Assembly: GCA_964583095.1 (NCBI GenBank) | Contig: CAZOVB010000020.1 | Coordinates: 10,109-74,108 of the forward strand | Source: CAZOVB01 sp964583095 | GTDB lineage: Bacteria; Planctomycetota; Phycisphaerae; SM23-33 | DNA: 64,000 nucleotides | Reading direction: 5' to 3' | Part shown: positions 41,034 through 50,139 of the stretch, piece after piece | How positions within the stretch are numbered: position 1 is the stretch's first letter | Layout of the letters: each line of letters starts with the position of its first letter | Made by a program: the position numbers and the translations under genes | The notes under the pieces: model-generated | What the model saw: the letters and a program-made list of their open reading frames with translations, nothing else | Told to the model about the DNA's origin: nothing | Databases searched by the model: none

Positions 41034-42539
41034 ATGACCGAGGACAGCCAGACCCCCAACGAAGAACTCAACGACGCAACGGAAACGCCCGAAGACAACC
41101 TGACCGCAAACAACGTGGTTGTCGAAGATGCCGGGACCCTCAAGAAGAAGATCACGGTTACGGTCTACGAAGACCGGATCGAAGCCAAGACCGACGAGAT
41201 GTACGGGGAACTGCGGGAATCGGCCCAGATTCCGGGCTTCCGCATCGGCCGCGCTCCCAAGCGACTTATTGAAAAGCGATTCGGCAAGGAAGTCGCCGGT
41301 GATGTCAAGAACGCCCTGATTGGCGAAGCCCTCGGCCAGGCCATCGAAGAGGCAGAGCTCAAGACCCTTGGCGAACCCGAACTGGAGCTCGAAACCATCG
41401 AGCTTCCCGAAAAGGGCGACCTGGAATTCTCCTTCGAGGTCGAGATCCAGCCGGAATTCGAACTGCCCGAACTGGAAGGCATTCCGATCAAGCGGCCCAA
41501 ACCGGAAGTCAGCGATGAGCGGATGGATGAATATCTGACACAGATCCGCCAGAGCCGCGCTTCCTTCGAAGAAAGCGACGAACCGGCCGAGCAGGGAGAT
41601 GTTGTGCAGGCTTCGGCCATCATCAGCGGAGAAGGCATCGATGCCGTTGAGCATCCGGGCCTGACGCTGCGGGTCGCTGCAGGACAGGTCGCGGGGCTGC
41701 CCCTGGTGGATCTGGCAGAGGCCTTGACCGGCAAAAAATCCGGTGACTCGGCTGAGTTGACGGTCACCTGCCCCGAGTCCCACGAAAACGAGCAGTGGAA
41801 TGGCAAGGAACTGACGGTCAAGATTAACATCTCCGGCGTTCGCAAACGCAAGCTGCCCGAGCTGAACGATGAATTCGCCGAGACCAACGGCTTCGACAAC
41901 CTTGAAGAGATGAAGGAACACCTGACCGGTCAGCTTCGCAGCCGCATGGAGATGGAAGCCCAACAGTCGATGCGCGACCAGGTGTGCGACTGGCTTCTGG
42001 AGAAGGTGGACATCGACGTTCCCGAGGGCGTGGCCAAGCGCCACACCGCCCAGACGCTGCAGCGTCAGTCGGTGGAACTGCTTCGGATGGGCGTGCCCCA
42101 CGAGCGGATTCAGGAGAATCTCACGCAACTCCAGGCCAGTGCAACCGAGCAGGCCAAGCGGGACCTGAAGCTCCAGTTCATTCTCGGCAAGATCATCGAA
42201 GTGAAAGAGATTATGGTCGGTGACGACGAGGTCAACTCCCGAATCGCCCAGATGGCCCTGCAGTACAACCGCCGCCCCGAACGTCTTAAGCAGGAACTGG
42301 CCTCGGACGGCAGGCTCGAACAGGTCCATGCCAGTCTCTCTGAGGAAGCGGCGTTGAATCAGTTGATGGAAAATGCCGAGATTACCGAAGTGAGCCAGGA
42401 GGAGTTCGAGCAGTTCCAGGCCCAGAAGCAGAAAGAGCAGGCCGAGGCGCAGGACCAGCAGCAGGAAGACAGCCAGGAGACGGACGAAGCTCAGGAAGAA
42501 ACCGACGCTTCGGAAGAAGCCGGCGACTCACAGGAATAG
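41034..42539 (+). CDS. tig: Trigger factor chaperone with degenerate PPIase domain
   Basis: 501 aa from the ATG at 41034 (GAGG upstream). A 25-residue acidic extension comes first. The ribosome-binding domain has IPGFRIGRAPKRLIEKRFG, matching the GFRxGxxP signature. The FKBP-like region (about residues 180-265; GDVVQASAIISGEGID) lacks the usual active-site aromatic motifs, so isomerase activity is doubtful. The helical C-terminal chaperone arms follow (LPELNDEFAETNGF onward), and the last 45 residues are a Gln/Glu-rich tail. It binds nascent chains at the ribosome exit. The arrangement tig-clpP is widespread and couples folding with degradation. Confidence 0.92.
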   Translation: MTEDSQTPNEELNDATETPEDNLTANNVVVEDAGTLKKKITVTVYEDRIEAKTDEMYGELRESAQIPGFRIGRAPKRLIEKRFGKEVAGDVKNALIGEALGQAIEEAELKTLGEPELELETIELPEKGDLEFSFEVEIQPEFELPELEGIPIKRPKPEVSDERMDEYLTQIRQSRASFEESDEPAEQGDVVQASAIISGEGIDAVEHPGLTLRVAAGQVAGLPLVDLAEALTGKKSGDSAELTVTCPESHENEQWNGKELTVKINISGVRKRKLPELNDEFAETNGFDNLEEMKEHLTGQLRSRMEMEAQQSMRDQVCDWLLEKVDIDVPEGVAKRHTAQTLQRQSVELLRMGVPHERIQENLTQLQASATEQAKRDLKLQFILGKIIEVKEIMVGDDEVNSRIAQMALQYNRRPERLKQELASDGRLEQVHASLSEEAALNQLMENAEITEVSQEEFEQFQAQKQKEQAEAQDQQQEDSQETDEAQEETDASEEAGDSQE

Positions 42540-42619
42540 AACTTTCGAGGATGCGCAGTGGCGAGTCGCCGGCTTTGTCCGGGGCCTCGGCGCTTTCGCA
42601 ACAGAAGGGATTGAAGACT

Positions 42620-43198
42620 ATGGCGTATCGGGAATATCAGGCCCGACGGGAAATGACCTTGGAAGAGCGGCTCGCCGAGGAGCGCATCGTGTTCCTCTGG
42701 GGCCAGATCGACCCCTCCACTGCCGGCGGGCTGATCATGCGCCTTCTGGAGCTCCAGGCCAAGCGCGGCGACCAGGACGTACACATGTACATCAACTCCC
42801 CCGGTGGCAGCGTGGATGATACCCTGGCTATTTACGACACCATGACGTTCCTCACCTGCAACGTGGCGACCTACTGCGTCGGACAGGCGGCCAGTGGAGC
42901 CGCAATGATCCTGGCTGCAGGCACGGCCGGGAAACGCTTCTGCCTGCCCCACTCCAAGATCATGATCCATCAGCCCTGGGGCGGCGTGACCGGCCAGGCG
43001 TCGGATATCGAGATCCAGGCCGAGGAGATCCTCAAGGCCAAGAAGCTCTTGAACAACCTTATGGCCAAACACACCGGCAAGGACGTCAAGCAGGTCGAGC
43101 AGGACACCGAGCGGGACCGCTACATGTCCGCCCAGGAAGCCGTCGACTATGGCCTGGTCGACGAGATTCTCGAAAACCAGCCCTCCGAGAAGAAATAG
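42620..43198 (+). CDS. clpP: ATP-dependent Clp protease proteolytic subunit 1
   Basis: 192 aa from the ATG at 42620, a normal ClpP length. The complete catalytic triad is present: Ser92 in GQAAS, His117 in MIHQP and Asp166 in TERDRYMS. The handle helix region EIQAEEILKAKKLL is typical. It forms tetradecameric barrels that degrade proteins delivered by ClpX or ClpC. The gene lies 80 bases after tig and 41 bases before a second clpP. The two proteins differ enough to act as distinct subunits of one mixed barrel, as known from Listeria, mycobacteria and chlamydiae. Confidence 0.95.
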   Translation: MAYREYQARREMTLEERLAEERIVFLWGQIDPSTAGGLIMRLLELQAKRGDQDVHMYINSPGGSVDDTLAIYDTMTFLTCNVATYCVGQAASGAAMILAAGTAGKRFCLPHSKIMIHQPWGGVTGQASDIEIQAEEILKAKKLLNNLMAKHTGKDVKQVEQDTERDRYMSAQEAVDYGLVDEILENQPSEKK

Positions 43199-43239
43199 CC
43201 TCCCCTGACCCGGCCCACTTGGAAAGGACACAAGCTGTC

Positions 43240-43869
43240 ATGACTGTCAATTATCCAGCCTATCCCCCCAACGTCATTGAACAAAGCGGACGTGGGGAAA
43301 GAATGTACGATATCTACTCCCGCCTGCTTCGCGACCGGATCATCTTCTGCGGTGGGCAGGTCCAGGACGAGATGGCCAACCTGATCGTCGCCCAGTTGCT
43401 CTACTGTTCCAGCGAAGATCCCGAGGCCGACATCCACCTGTATATCAACTCCCCGGGAGGCAGCGTCTCAGCCGGCCTGGCCATCTACGATACCATGCAG
43501 TTCATCCGCTGCGACGTGGCGACCTACTGTGTCGGATCGGCCATCTCGATGGGTTCGGTTCTGCTCTCGGGCGGAACGCGGGGCAAACGATTCATCCTGC
43601 CCAACTCGACGGTTCTGATCCACCAGCCGCTGATCCATGGGACACTGACCGGACCGGCGACGGATCTGGATATCGAAGCCCAGGAAATTCTTCGGATCCG
43701 CAAACGCATCTACGAGATTCTCTCTGAGAACACCGACCAGGACATGGAGACCATCGAGAGAGACTGCGATCGCAACAAATGGCTTACCGCCGAGCAATCG
43801 GTGGAATACGGCATTGTGGACAAGATCCTCACGGAAATTCCCGAGACAAAGAAAAAAGAGGAAGAGTAG
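43240..43869 (+). CDS. clpP: Clp protease proteolytic subunit 2, catalytic Asp replaced by Asn
   Basis: 209 aa from the ATG at 43240. Ser103 in GSAISMGS and His128 in LIHQP are in place. The third triad position falls in CDRNKWLT; aligned with TERDRYMS of ClpP1, the Asp is Asn179. ClpP1 of Listeria carries the same Asp-to-Asn change and is active only when paired with ClpP2. The tyrosine-rich N-terminus (NYPAYPPNVIEQSGRGERMYDIY) resembles paralogous ClpPs of planctomycetes and cyanobacteria. It probably forms a hetero-oligomer with ClpP1 and modulates it. It ends directly before the next gene's ATG. Confidence 0.93.
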   Translation: MTVNYPAYPPNVIEQSGRGERMYDIYSRLLRDRIIFCGGQVQDEMANLIVAQLLYCSSEDPEADIHLYINSPGGSVSAGLAIYDTMQFIRCDVATYCVGSAISMGSVLLSGGTRGKRFILPNSTVLIHQPLIHGTLTGPATDLDIEAQEILRIRKRIYEILSENTDQDMETIERDCDRNKWLTAEQSVEYGIVDKILTEIPETKKKEEE

Positions 43870-44520
43870 ATGGCCCTGCGGCTCGGATCGCTGGGGTTGA
43901 CCCTGCAACTGGCGTGCCTGGTCGCGTTGACAGGCTGCGCCGATCCGTGCGAGCAGAAACTTCAGGCATTGCGCGATGAGGTTATCGAGGCCGAGGACCG
44001 CATCGAGGAGTTGCAGGAGGAGAACCGGCAGCTTGCCGGTTCCCTCCAAAGCCAGGAGAAGCTCATCCAGCGTCTCAGAGGGCTGTCCGAGAAGCGCATG
44101 TCCAATTTGTTCACCGTCGAGAGCATCGAGCTGGGCGACTACACCACCGGCGCGAACCTGGACGATACCCCCGGCGATGACGGCGTGCGGGTCCGGCTGG
44201 TTCCCATCGACGCCGCAGGCAGCCCGCTCAAAGCAGCGGGAAGCGTGAAGATCCAGCTCTACGATCTGGCCCAGGAGGACAACCCGCTGGTCGGCAAGTG
44301 CAGCTTTGGCGTCGAGGGAATCGGTGACTACTGGTCCAGCCACTTCGGTACGTATCACTACCGATTCGAGTGCAAGTTCTCGCGCGTGCCGGCCCATGAG
44401 AAGATCACGGTCCGCGTGGAATTCACCGACTATCTGACCGGCACCGTAGCCCGCGCCCAAAAAGTCATCACCGTCGATCTGCCTTCCGCGCAAACCTCCC
44501 CATCGACGGACGAGGATTGA
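43870..44520 (+). CDS. Coiled-coil lipoprotein of unknown function
   Basis: 216 aa; the ATG follows the clpP stop with no gap, so it is likely translated from the same message. The signal peptide ends in the lipobox VALTGC. Residues 30-75 form a coiled coil (EAEDRIEELQEENRQLAGSL). The rest is a beta-rich domain of about 130 residues (IELGDYTTGANLDDTPGD; VEFTDYLTGTVARAQKVITV), resembling transthyretin/Ig-like folds. I do not recognise a family. Its place after two cytoplasmic protease genes suggests shared expression rather than shared mechanism. Confidence 0.7.
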   Translation: MALRLGSLGLTLQLACLVALTGCADPCEQKLQALRDEVIEAEDRIEELQEENRQLAGSLQSQEKLIQRLRGLSEKRMSNLFTVESIELGDYTTGANLDDTPGDDGVRVRLVPIDAAGSPLKAAGSVKIQLYDLAQEDNPLVGKCSFGVEGIGDYWSSHFGTYHYRFECKFSRVPAHEKITVRVEFTDYLTGTVARAQKVITVDLPSAQTSPSTDED

Positions 44521-44553
44521 CCCCTCACCCGTCGGGGGAAATTCGACCGATCG

Positions 44554-45774
44554 TCAGCTCTCCTTGCGACGCGAAGTGGATTTTCGCTTTGATCCGGCAG
44601 CCTTCTTCCGGGTCTTCCGGGGCGTCGTCTTCCTGCTCGAAGACTCTTTACCCGCAGGCTGGGGAAAACGACTGTTCTTGAAAACCCCGTTTTCCTGGAT
44701 GAGCTGCCCGTCGGCGTAGATCTTCCCGCCGTTTCGCATATCGCAGACCATGTCCCAGTGCAGGCCGGAATCATTCTTGCTTCCGGTCTCCGGATAAGCG
44801 GCCCCCAGGGCCAGGTGCACCGTCCCGCCGATCTTCTCGTCAAAGAGCGTATTCCGCGTGTACTGCTGGATGTTGTAGTTGGTCCCGATGGCCGCTTCTC
44901 CCAGATAGGCCGAGCCTCCGTCCATGGCGATCATTTCCCGCAGGAAATCGGCCCCCTTGGCGGCATCGGCTTTGACGACCTTGCCGTCCTTGAACTCCAG
45001 CACGGCCTCGACGACTTCGCGACTCTGATGGATGGCCGGGAAGCTGAACTTCACGTGTCCGTTTACACTTTTTTCCACCGGCCCGGTGAAGACCTCACCA
45101 TCGGGGAAGTTGTAGTGTCCGTCGCAGTTGATCCACGTTCGTCCCTCGCAGGAGAAGGTCAGGTCGGTATCCTCTGCCACGATGCGGACCTCGCGAGTCT
45201 TGTTGAGCTTATCGGTCAGGGCCTGCTGAGACTTGCTGATGGCCTTCCAGGTCTCGACCGGGTCGTCATCTTCCAGATGTCCGGCCTGGAAGACGAACTC
45301 TTCGTACTCGGCCAGGCTCATGTAAGCATCCTGGGCGCTGGCATGGGTGGGCCATTGGGTTAACACCCACGCCAGTTCTCCATTGGAGGCCCGGTCCATG
45401 AAGAGCTTGCTCAGGGGGCGAGAGGCCTTGGCGTGGGCGGCCATTTTCTTGGGATCGCAGTTGGTGTTGGCCCGCGTGTTGGTTTCACTGCGAATGCGGA
45501 TTGCGGCGTCGATCCGCTTGGTGCGATAGCGTGAAACCGGCGAGACCCACTCCAACTGGGCCTTGGAGGCCTCCTTGCAGAAGATTTCATACGTGCCGGG
45601 CAGGCTGATCTGCATCTCCACGTTGGCCCCCCGCGCGAGGGCAGCCCTGTAGCACTCCAGCAACAGTGGCTGAGCCTGGGGCTCCCCGGCAATGACGACA
45701 TGCCGGCCCTTCCTGATCTGGGTTGAGTACTCCACCATCACGCGGGCGAGCTTTTCGACTCTCGAATCTTTCAC
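44554..45774 (-). CDS. M29-family aminopeptidase with basic C-terminal tail
   Basis: 406 aa from a GTG at 45774, which has AAGGAG seven bases upstream; the in-frame opening upstream is much longer but has no coding features. The thermophilic metalloprotease (M29) domain shows the metal-binding residues in DGEVFTGPVE, AYLGEAAIG, VHLALGAAYPE and SGLHWDMVCD. These enzymes remove N-terminal residues using two Co or Zn ions and act as dimers in the cytoplasm. The last 25 residues are almost entirely Lys, Arg, Ser and Thr (RKTTPRKTRKKAAG...), a tail absent from model enzymes that could bind nucleic acid or acidic surfaces. It is divergent from the GH106-like gene, with 222 bases between. Confidence 0.88.
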   Translation of the reverse strand: MKDSRVEKLARVMVEYSTQIRKGRHVVIAGEPQAQPLLLECYRAALARGANVEMQISLPGTYEIFCKEASKAQLEWVSPVSRYRTKRIDAAIRIRSETNTRANTNCDPKKMAAHAKASRPLSKLFMDRASNGELAWVLTQWPTHASAQDAYMSLAEYEEFVFQAGHLEDDDPVETWKAISKSQQALTDKLNKTREVRIVAEDTDLTFSCEGRTWINCDGHYNFPDGEVFTGPVEKSVNGHVKFSFPAIHQSREVVEAVLEFKDGKVVKADAAKGADFLREMIAMDGGSAYLGEAAIGTNYNIQQYTRNTLFDEKIGGTVHLALGAAYPETGSKNDSGLHWDMVCDMRNGGKIYADGQLIQENGVFKNSRFPQPAGKESSSRKTTPRKTRKKAAGSKRKSTSRRKES

Positions 45775-45996
45775 GTTGTCTCCTTGGGCATGAATCGCAT
45801 TGTGTCGCACGGCCGATGTCGACCACCGGGGCGGGAAAAGCACTCCGGCTCGTCCGGAGGTCTCCAGGACCGGCAATTGTAGGTTCTGCCTGAGTTTGAC
45901 GCAATCACAGAAGGGACATGCCGCATTTGCGGTTGTCCCAGGGACACCGTCGGGGTAGAACAACCTGTTACACCCGAGCCCCAAAGGAGCTAACAC

Positions 45997-48900
45997 ATGC
46001 AACTGCCAGACTGGTTCTCCCTCTTCCAGGACCCGCCCGCCAAATATCGCACAATGCCCCAGTGGTCGTGGAACGGCGAAATGACCGAACAGCGGATCCG
46101 CGAGCAGCTTGATCAGTTCGCCGCCCAGGGATGCGGCGGGCTTTTCCCCCATGCCCGCCCCGGACACATTACCGGTTACATCACCGATCGCTGGTTCGAA
46201 CTGTGGGACTACGCCTGCCGCTACGCCAGGAAGCTCGGGATCGAGTTTCACATCTACGACGAATTCATGGCCCCCGGCGGAAACGCCGGCGGCGTGGTGG
46301 TCCAGAGACATCCCGAACTGGCCGAGCGAAAGACGCTGGTGCAGAAGGTCTACTCTCCCCAGCAGGTCCAAGGCAGCAGCGTGCTGGCATGCTTCCGAGA
46401 GACCAAGTCCGGGCAAGTGCCCAGACGCATGGACGTCGAAGCCTGGAAGGAAGCGTCGCCGGAGAATCCCGTGCTGGTCCTGACGATGGATCCTCCGCAA
46501 CTCGGACGAACCTTCGCCGCAGCCGACCTTCTCCAGCAGGAAACCGCAAAGGTCTTCCTGGAGACTACCCACGACCGCTACGCCCAGTACAGCGGAGACG
46601 AGTTTGGAAAGACCGTCCGGTTCATGTTCTGCGATGAGCCGCACGTCACAGCCGGCTTCTGGCCCATGAGCCGTTACTTCCTCAAGGAGTTCAAGTTCGA
46701 GCACGGCTACGACCTGATCGAAAAGGTCGACAAGCTGATTTTTACCCGGGAAGGCTCGCAGGAGGTCCGTTACGACTACTTCCAGACGAGCAACCGGCTC
46801 TTCATAGACAACTTCATGAAGCCCCTGTACCACTGGTGCGATGAGAACGATCTGCTCTTCACCGGACACCTGATCGAGAACGCTTTCCCGCGTCCCAAGC
46901 CCCACCCGGACAACATGGCCGCTCTGCGATGGATGCACGCACCGGGCAACGACCTGCTGGGCTTCCAGTTCAGCGCCACCACTCCCGAAGACAACGCCCT
47001 CTACTTTTACAATCTCCGGGAGATGACCTCCGTCGCCAACCAGATGGGTTGCCTGTGGCGACTTGTGGAATCGGCCGGGGCTCCGGGATACCAGACCTCC
47101 TTTGATCTGTTCAAGCCGTGTGAGGACTATCTGCTCGCCCTCGGGACCAACGTGATGGACCCGCACCTGGGGCATCAATCTCTCTCGGGCATCCGCAAGT
47201 ACGATTGGCCTCACACGCTCTCGGACCACAGCCCCTGGTGGCAGTACTACCACCACCAGGCCAACCACGTGGGACGCGCCAATGCCGCCCTCTGCCAGGG
47301 CAAGGAGATAAATCGGGTAGCAGTGCTGCACCCTGCCACCAGCACCTGGCTGCACTGGGAGAGTCCGCTGGGACAGACCAAAGGGACCAAGCTGCCCCAG
47401 CCGGATAAGATCGTGGACGTCGGCAAGAGCATGTTCGACCTCGTGTTGCAACTGTATGCGAACCAGGTGGACTTCGACCTGGTCAGCGAGTTGGTCCTGG
47501 CTGAGCTGGGTCAGGTTCGGGACGGCAAGCTGCAGGTCGGCCAATGCACCTACGATCTGGTGGTCATGCCCGACTGCATGGAAAACTGGATCACGCCGAC
47601 CCTTGAGACGATGGAGCATTACCTGGCCTCGGGAGGATCTCTGCTGGCCCTGGGCGAGCCGCCCATCCGCGTGGATGGCCGGATCAACCAGCAGCCCAAC
47701 GACCTGCAGCAACGTCAAAGCGACCACTGGAAGCAACTGGATTCCACCGCAGCCTTGGTCGATGAGATTCGCCGGACACTGGAGCCCCGGCTCTGTGCTC
47801 CGGACGGGTCGGCCCTGCCGGGCCGGCTCTGCTGGCGCCGGGTCGACTGCGACGACGGCCACGTGGTCTACTTCTTTGCCAATCCCTGGCCCGAGACACT
47901 TACCGCCCAGGTGCGCCTGGTCGGGCACAGCGCTCTCGAGCTCGATACGGCCGACGGCTCGGCCACTGCCCTTGCACTGGAAGCATGCGAGAACGGACTG
48001 GCCTTGGAGCTGGAATTGCCCTCGCGGGGCCATCGACTCATCGTGACCAGCCCCGAGGCGAGCCCGGCCCAGCCGGAGCAGCCCTTGCAGGTGCAGGAAG
48101 CCCCGGTGGAGATCGAACTGGCCTGTGCCGAGGCGACCGACGTCAACCGGGTCTTGATCGACTACTGCAACGTCCGGTCGCTGACCGGGGAGGAGCTTCT
48201 CGGGGCCCCCACCGCGGTGGCTGACCAGACCAACTGGCGCTGGCAGGGCTATGCGGCCAATCCCTGGAGAAAACAGATTGCCCGCAACGTGGCCGATCGG
48301 CAGGTCGATCCAAATACCGGGTTCATTGTGAGCTACACATTCACGGTTGAGTCAGACGTGCCCGAAAAGGACTTGGAGAAGGTGGAACTGGCCATCGAGA
48401 GGCCCTGGCTTTACGAGCTCCGGCTCAACGGTCAGCCACTCGATGCCGGCAGTGCCCGACGCTGGTTCGACGAGGACATGCGCGCGGTGCCGACGGCGGG
48501 ACTTGTCCGCTCCGGGGAAAATGAACTGTCCCTCAAGGCCCAGCCGTTCGATACGCTCTGTGAGATCATGCCGATCTACATCCTCGGGCCGGTTGCGGCC
48601 CTGCCGGCGGAGAAGGGTTTCGTTGTCGGCAAGGCCCAGCCGCTGGGCCATGGCGACTGGACCCGTCAGGGCTATGCGTTCTACCCCGCCGGCGTCCGGT
48701 ACGACTACACCTTCGAGCTTTCCGAGCATGTTGACGGACTGACGGTGCAACTCAACAACTGGGGCGGCAGCGTCGTGGTGGTTCACTGGCAGGGAGAGTC
48801 GGCCGGGGAGATTCTCCATCCGCCTTTCTCCCTTGAGATCGACCAGCCCGTCCCGGCCGGCAGCCATAGCCTGGGCATCGAGGTCCTCGGCAATGTCCGA

Positions 48901-49050
48901 AACATGATGGGCCCGCACTTCGGCACGGGCTTGACCGGCCCGTGGGCCTATGAGGCCTACCCGATGACGCAGCCGGAGGGCAACGAATACAAGCTCATTG
49001 CGACAGGCCTGTTCGAGCCCCCGACGGTCTCGACCCGCACGAAGAGCTGA
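45997..49050 (+). CDS. Large glycoside hydrolase, GH106-like (alpha-L-rhamnosidase type)
   Basis: 1017 aa. The N-terminus (PPAKYRTMPQWSWNGEMTEQ; AAQGCGGLFPHARPG) matches the start of GH106 and related TIM-barrel hydrolases, with a shifted W-S-W-N motif. HIYDEFMAPGGNAGG and FCDEPHVTAGF supply candidate catalytic acidic residues. From about residue 560 a flavodoxin-like domain (CTYDLVVMPDCMENWITP) and then beta-sandwich domains (LTVQLNNWGGSVVVVHW) follow, as in multi-domain GH106. No signal peptide is visible, so it may act on imported oligosaccharides in the cytoplasm. The linkage cleaved cannot be read from sequence. It ends at a strong terminator. Confidence 0.75.
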   Translation: MQLPDWFSLFQDPPAKYRTMPQWSWNGEMTEQRIREQLDQFAAQGCGGLFPHARPGHITGYITDRWFELWDYACRYARKLGIEFHIYDEFMAPGGNAGGVVVQRHPELAERKTLVQKVYSPQQVQGSSVLACFRETKSGQVPRRMDVEAWKEASPENPVLVLTMDPPQLGRTFAAADLLQQETAKVFLETTHDRYAQYSGDEFGKTVRFMFCDEPHVTAGFWPMSRYFLKEFKFEHGYDLIEKVDKLIFTREGSQEVRYDYFQTSNRLFIDNFMKPLYHWCDENDLLFTGHLIENAFPRPKPHPDNMAALRWMHAPGNDLLGFQFSATTPEDNALYFYNLREMTSVANQMGCLWRLVESAGAPGYQTSFDLFKPCEDYLLALGTNVMDPHLGHQSLSGIRKYDWPHTLSDHSPWWQYYHHQANHVGRANAALCQGKEINRVAVLHPATSTWLHWESPLGQTKGTKLPQPDKIVDVGKSMFDLVLQLYANQVDFDLVSELVLAELGQVRDGKLQVGQCTYDLVVMPDCMENWITPTLETMEHYLASGGSLLALGEPPIRVDGRINQQPNDLQQRQSDHWKQLDSTAALVDEIRRTLEPRLCAPDGSALPGRLCWRRVDCDDGHVVYFFANPWPETLTAQVRLVGHSALELDTADGSATALALEACENGLALELELPSRGHRLIVTSPEASPAQPEQPLQVQEAPVEIELACAEATDVNRVLIDYCNVRSLTGEELLGAPTAVADQTNWRWQGYAANPWRKQIARNVADRQVDPNTGFIVSYTFTVESDVPEKDLEKVELAIERPWLYELRLNGQPLDAGSARRWFDEDMRAVPTAGLVRSGENELSLKAQPFDTLCEIMPIYILGPVAALPAEKGFVVGKAQPLGHGDWTRQGYAFYPAGVRYDYTFELSEHVDGLTVQLNNWGGSVVVVHWQGESAGEILHPPFSLEIDQPVPAGSHSLGIEVLGNVRNMMGPHFGTGLTGPWAYEAYPMTQPEGNEYKLIATGLFEPPTVSTRTKS

Positions 49051-49075
49051 GGCGTCCGTCTGCCGACAGACATCC

Positions 49076-49122
49076 ACGGCCCGCGGCCCTGTTCGATATG
49101 GACAAGTCCGCGGGCCGTTTTC
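49076..49122 (+). terminator. Rho-independent terminator after GH106-like gene
   Basis: ACGGCCCGCGG (49076-49086) pairs perfectly with CCGCGGGCCGT (49108-49118), followed by TTTTCT. It lies 26 bases after the hydrolase stop. Confidence 0.85.
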
Positions 49123-49204
49123 TGTTCACTGACCGGGGGACCAAGGGGATGAGGGTATAGACTTCTAGTGACCCCTTCGAAGCCAAAGAAGGAAAGGATA
49201 TCAC

Positions 49205-50113
49205 ATGGATTTGCGTGATTTTGGAAACACAGACCTGAAAGTCACACCGCTGGGTCTGGGCGGAGCGGAAATTGGCTTTTCCGACACTTCCCAGCAAGAG
49301 GCAGAGCGGATTCTCAACGGCCTGCTCGATGAGGGGATCAACGTTATCGACACGGCCGCCTGCTACGGCAATTCCGAGCAACTCATCGGCAACGCCGTGT
49401 CCAACCGGAGGGACGACTACGTCCTGATCACCAAGTGCGGCCACAGCCCGGACCACCTGAGCGGAGATGACTGGTCTGCCGCCCTTATCGCCGAATCGAT
49501 CGAGGCCTCGCTGGAGCGTCTCAAGACCGACCACGTCGACGTGCTGTTGCTTCATACATGCTCGGCGGAGAAGCTCGACGACCAGGAAATGCTCTCGGCT
49601 TTCCAGAAAGTCAAGGACCAGGGCAAGACGCGGCTGATCGGCTACAGCGGAGACGGGGTCGAGGCCGAAAAGGCCGTGGAGATGGACCTGTTCGACGCCC
49701 TCGAGACCTCGCTGAACATTGCCGATCAGCAGATTCTCAAGAGATATCTGCCCCAGGCGCGAAGCAACGGTCTGGGCGTCATCGTCAAGAGGCCCATCGC
49801 CAACGCCGTCTGGCGCGGTCTGGAAGATCCTTCCGTGATCAGCGATTACACCGACACGTACTTCCAGCGGATTCGCCTTATGAAGCTCACGCCACAAAGC
49901 GTCGGTTTTGACGGCTCGTGGCTGGAGATGGCCCTGCGATTCACCTGCTTCACCCAGGGCGTTTCTACGGCCATTGTCGGAAGCACCAACCTGGACCACA
50001 TTCGCCAGAACATCCGGATCCTCCAGCAGGGCCCCCTGCCCGACGACGTGGTCGACAAACTGCGGGAAACCTTCCGCCTGCGGGATCAGGGCGACTGGGT
50101 CGGCCAGGGATAA
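49205..50113 (+). CDS. Aldo/keto reductase
   Basis: 302 aa, a normal (beta/alpha)8 AKR. The tetrad is visible: Asp in VIDTAACYG with Tyr following, Lys in ITKCGH and His in LLLHTCS. The late segment FCTFTQ-like region FTCFTQGVSTAIVGSTNLDH holds the cofactor-phosphate site. No signal peptide or Fe-S motif, unlike the other two AKRs in the window. An AAGGAAAGG site precedes the ATG. It begins a three-gene unit with a 132-aa protein and a Tat-exported AKR, gaps of 26 and 2 bases. The substrate is unknown; sugar aldehyde or ketone reduction fits the context. Confidence 0.9.
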   Translation: MDLRDFGNTDLKVTPLGLGGAEIGFSDTSQQEAERILNGLLDEGINVIDTAACYGNSEQLIGNAVSNRRDDYVLITKCGHSPDHLSGDDWSAALIAESIEASLERLKTDHVDVLLLHTCSAEKLDDQEMLSAFQKVKDQGKTRLIGYSGDGVEAEKAVEMDLFDALETSLNIADQQILKRYLPQARSNGLGVIVKRPIANAVWRGLEDPSVISDYTDTYFQRIRLMKLTPQSVGFDGSWLEMALRFTCFTQGVSTAIVGSTNLDHIRQNIRILQQGPLPDDVVDKLRETFRLRDQGDWVGQG

Positions 50114-50139
50114 CCACAAGAACCAACCAAGGATACACA

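Noticed and set aside
45775..48033. Long open stretch on the minus strand continuing upstream of the M29 aminopeptidase
   Set aside because: It is the antisense shadow of the GH106-like gene. The real start is a GTG at 45774 with a good ribosome site, and the upstream translation shows no protein features.
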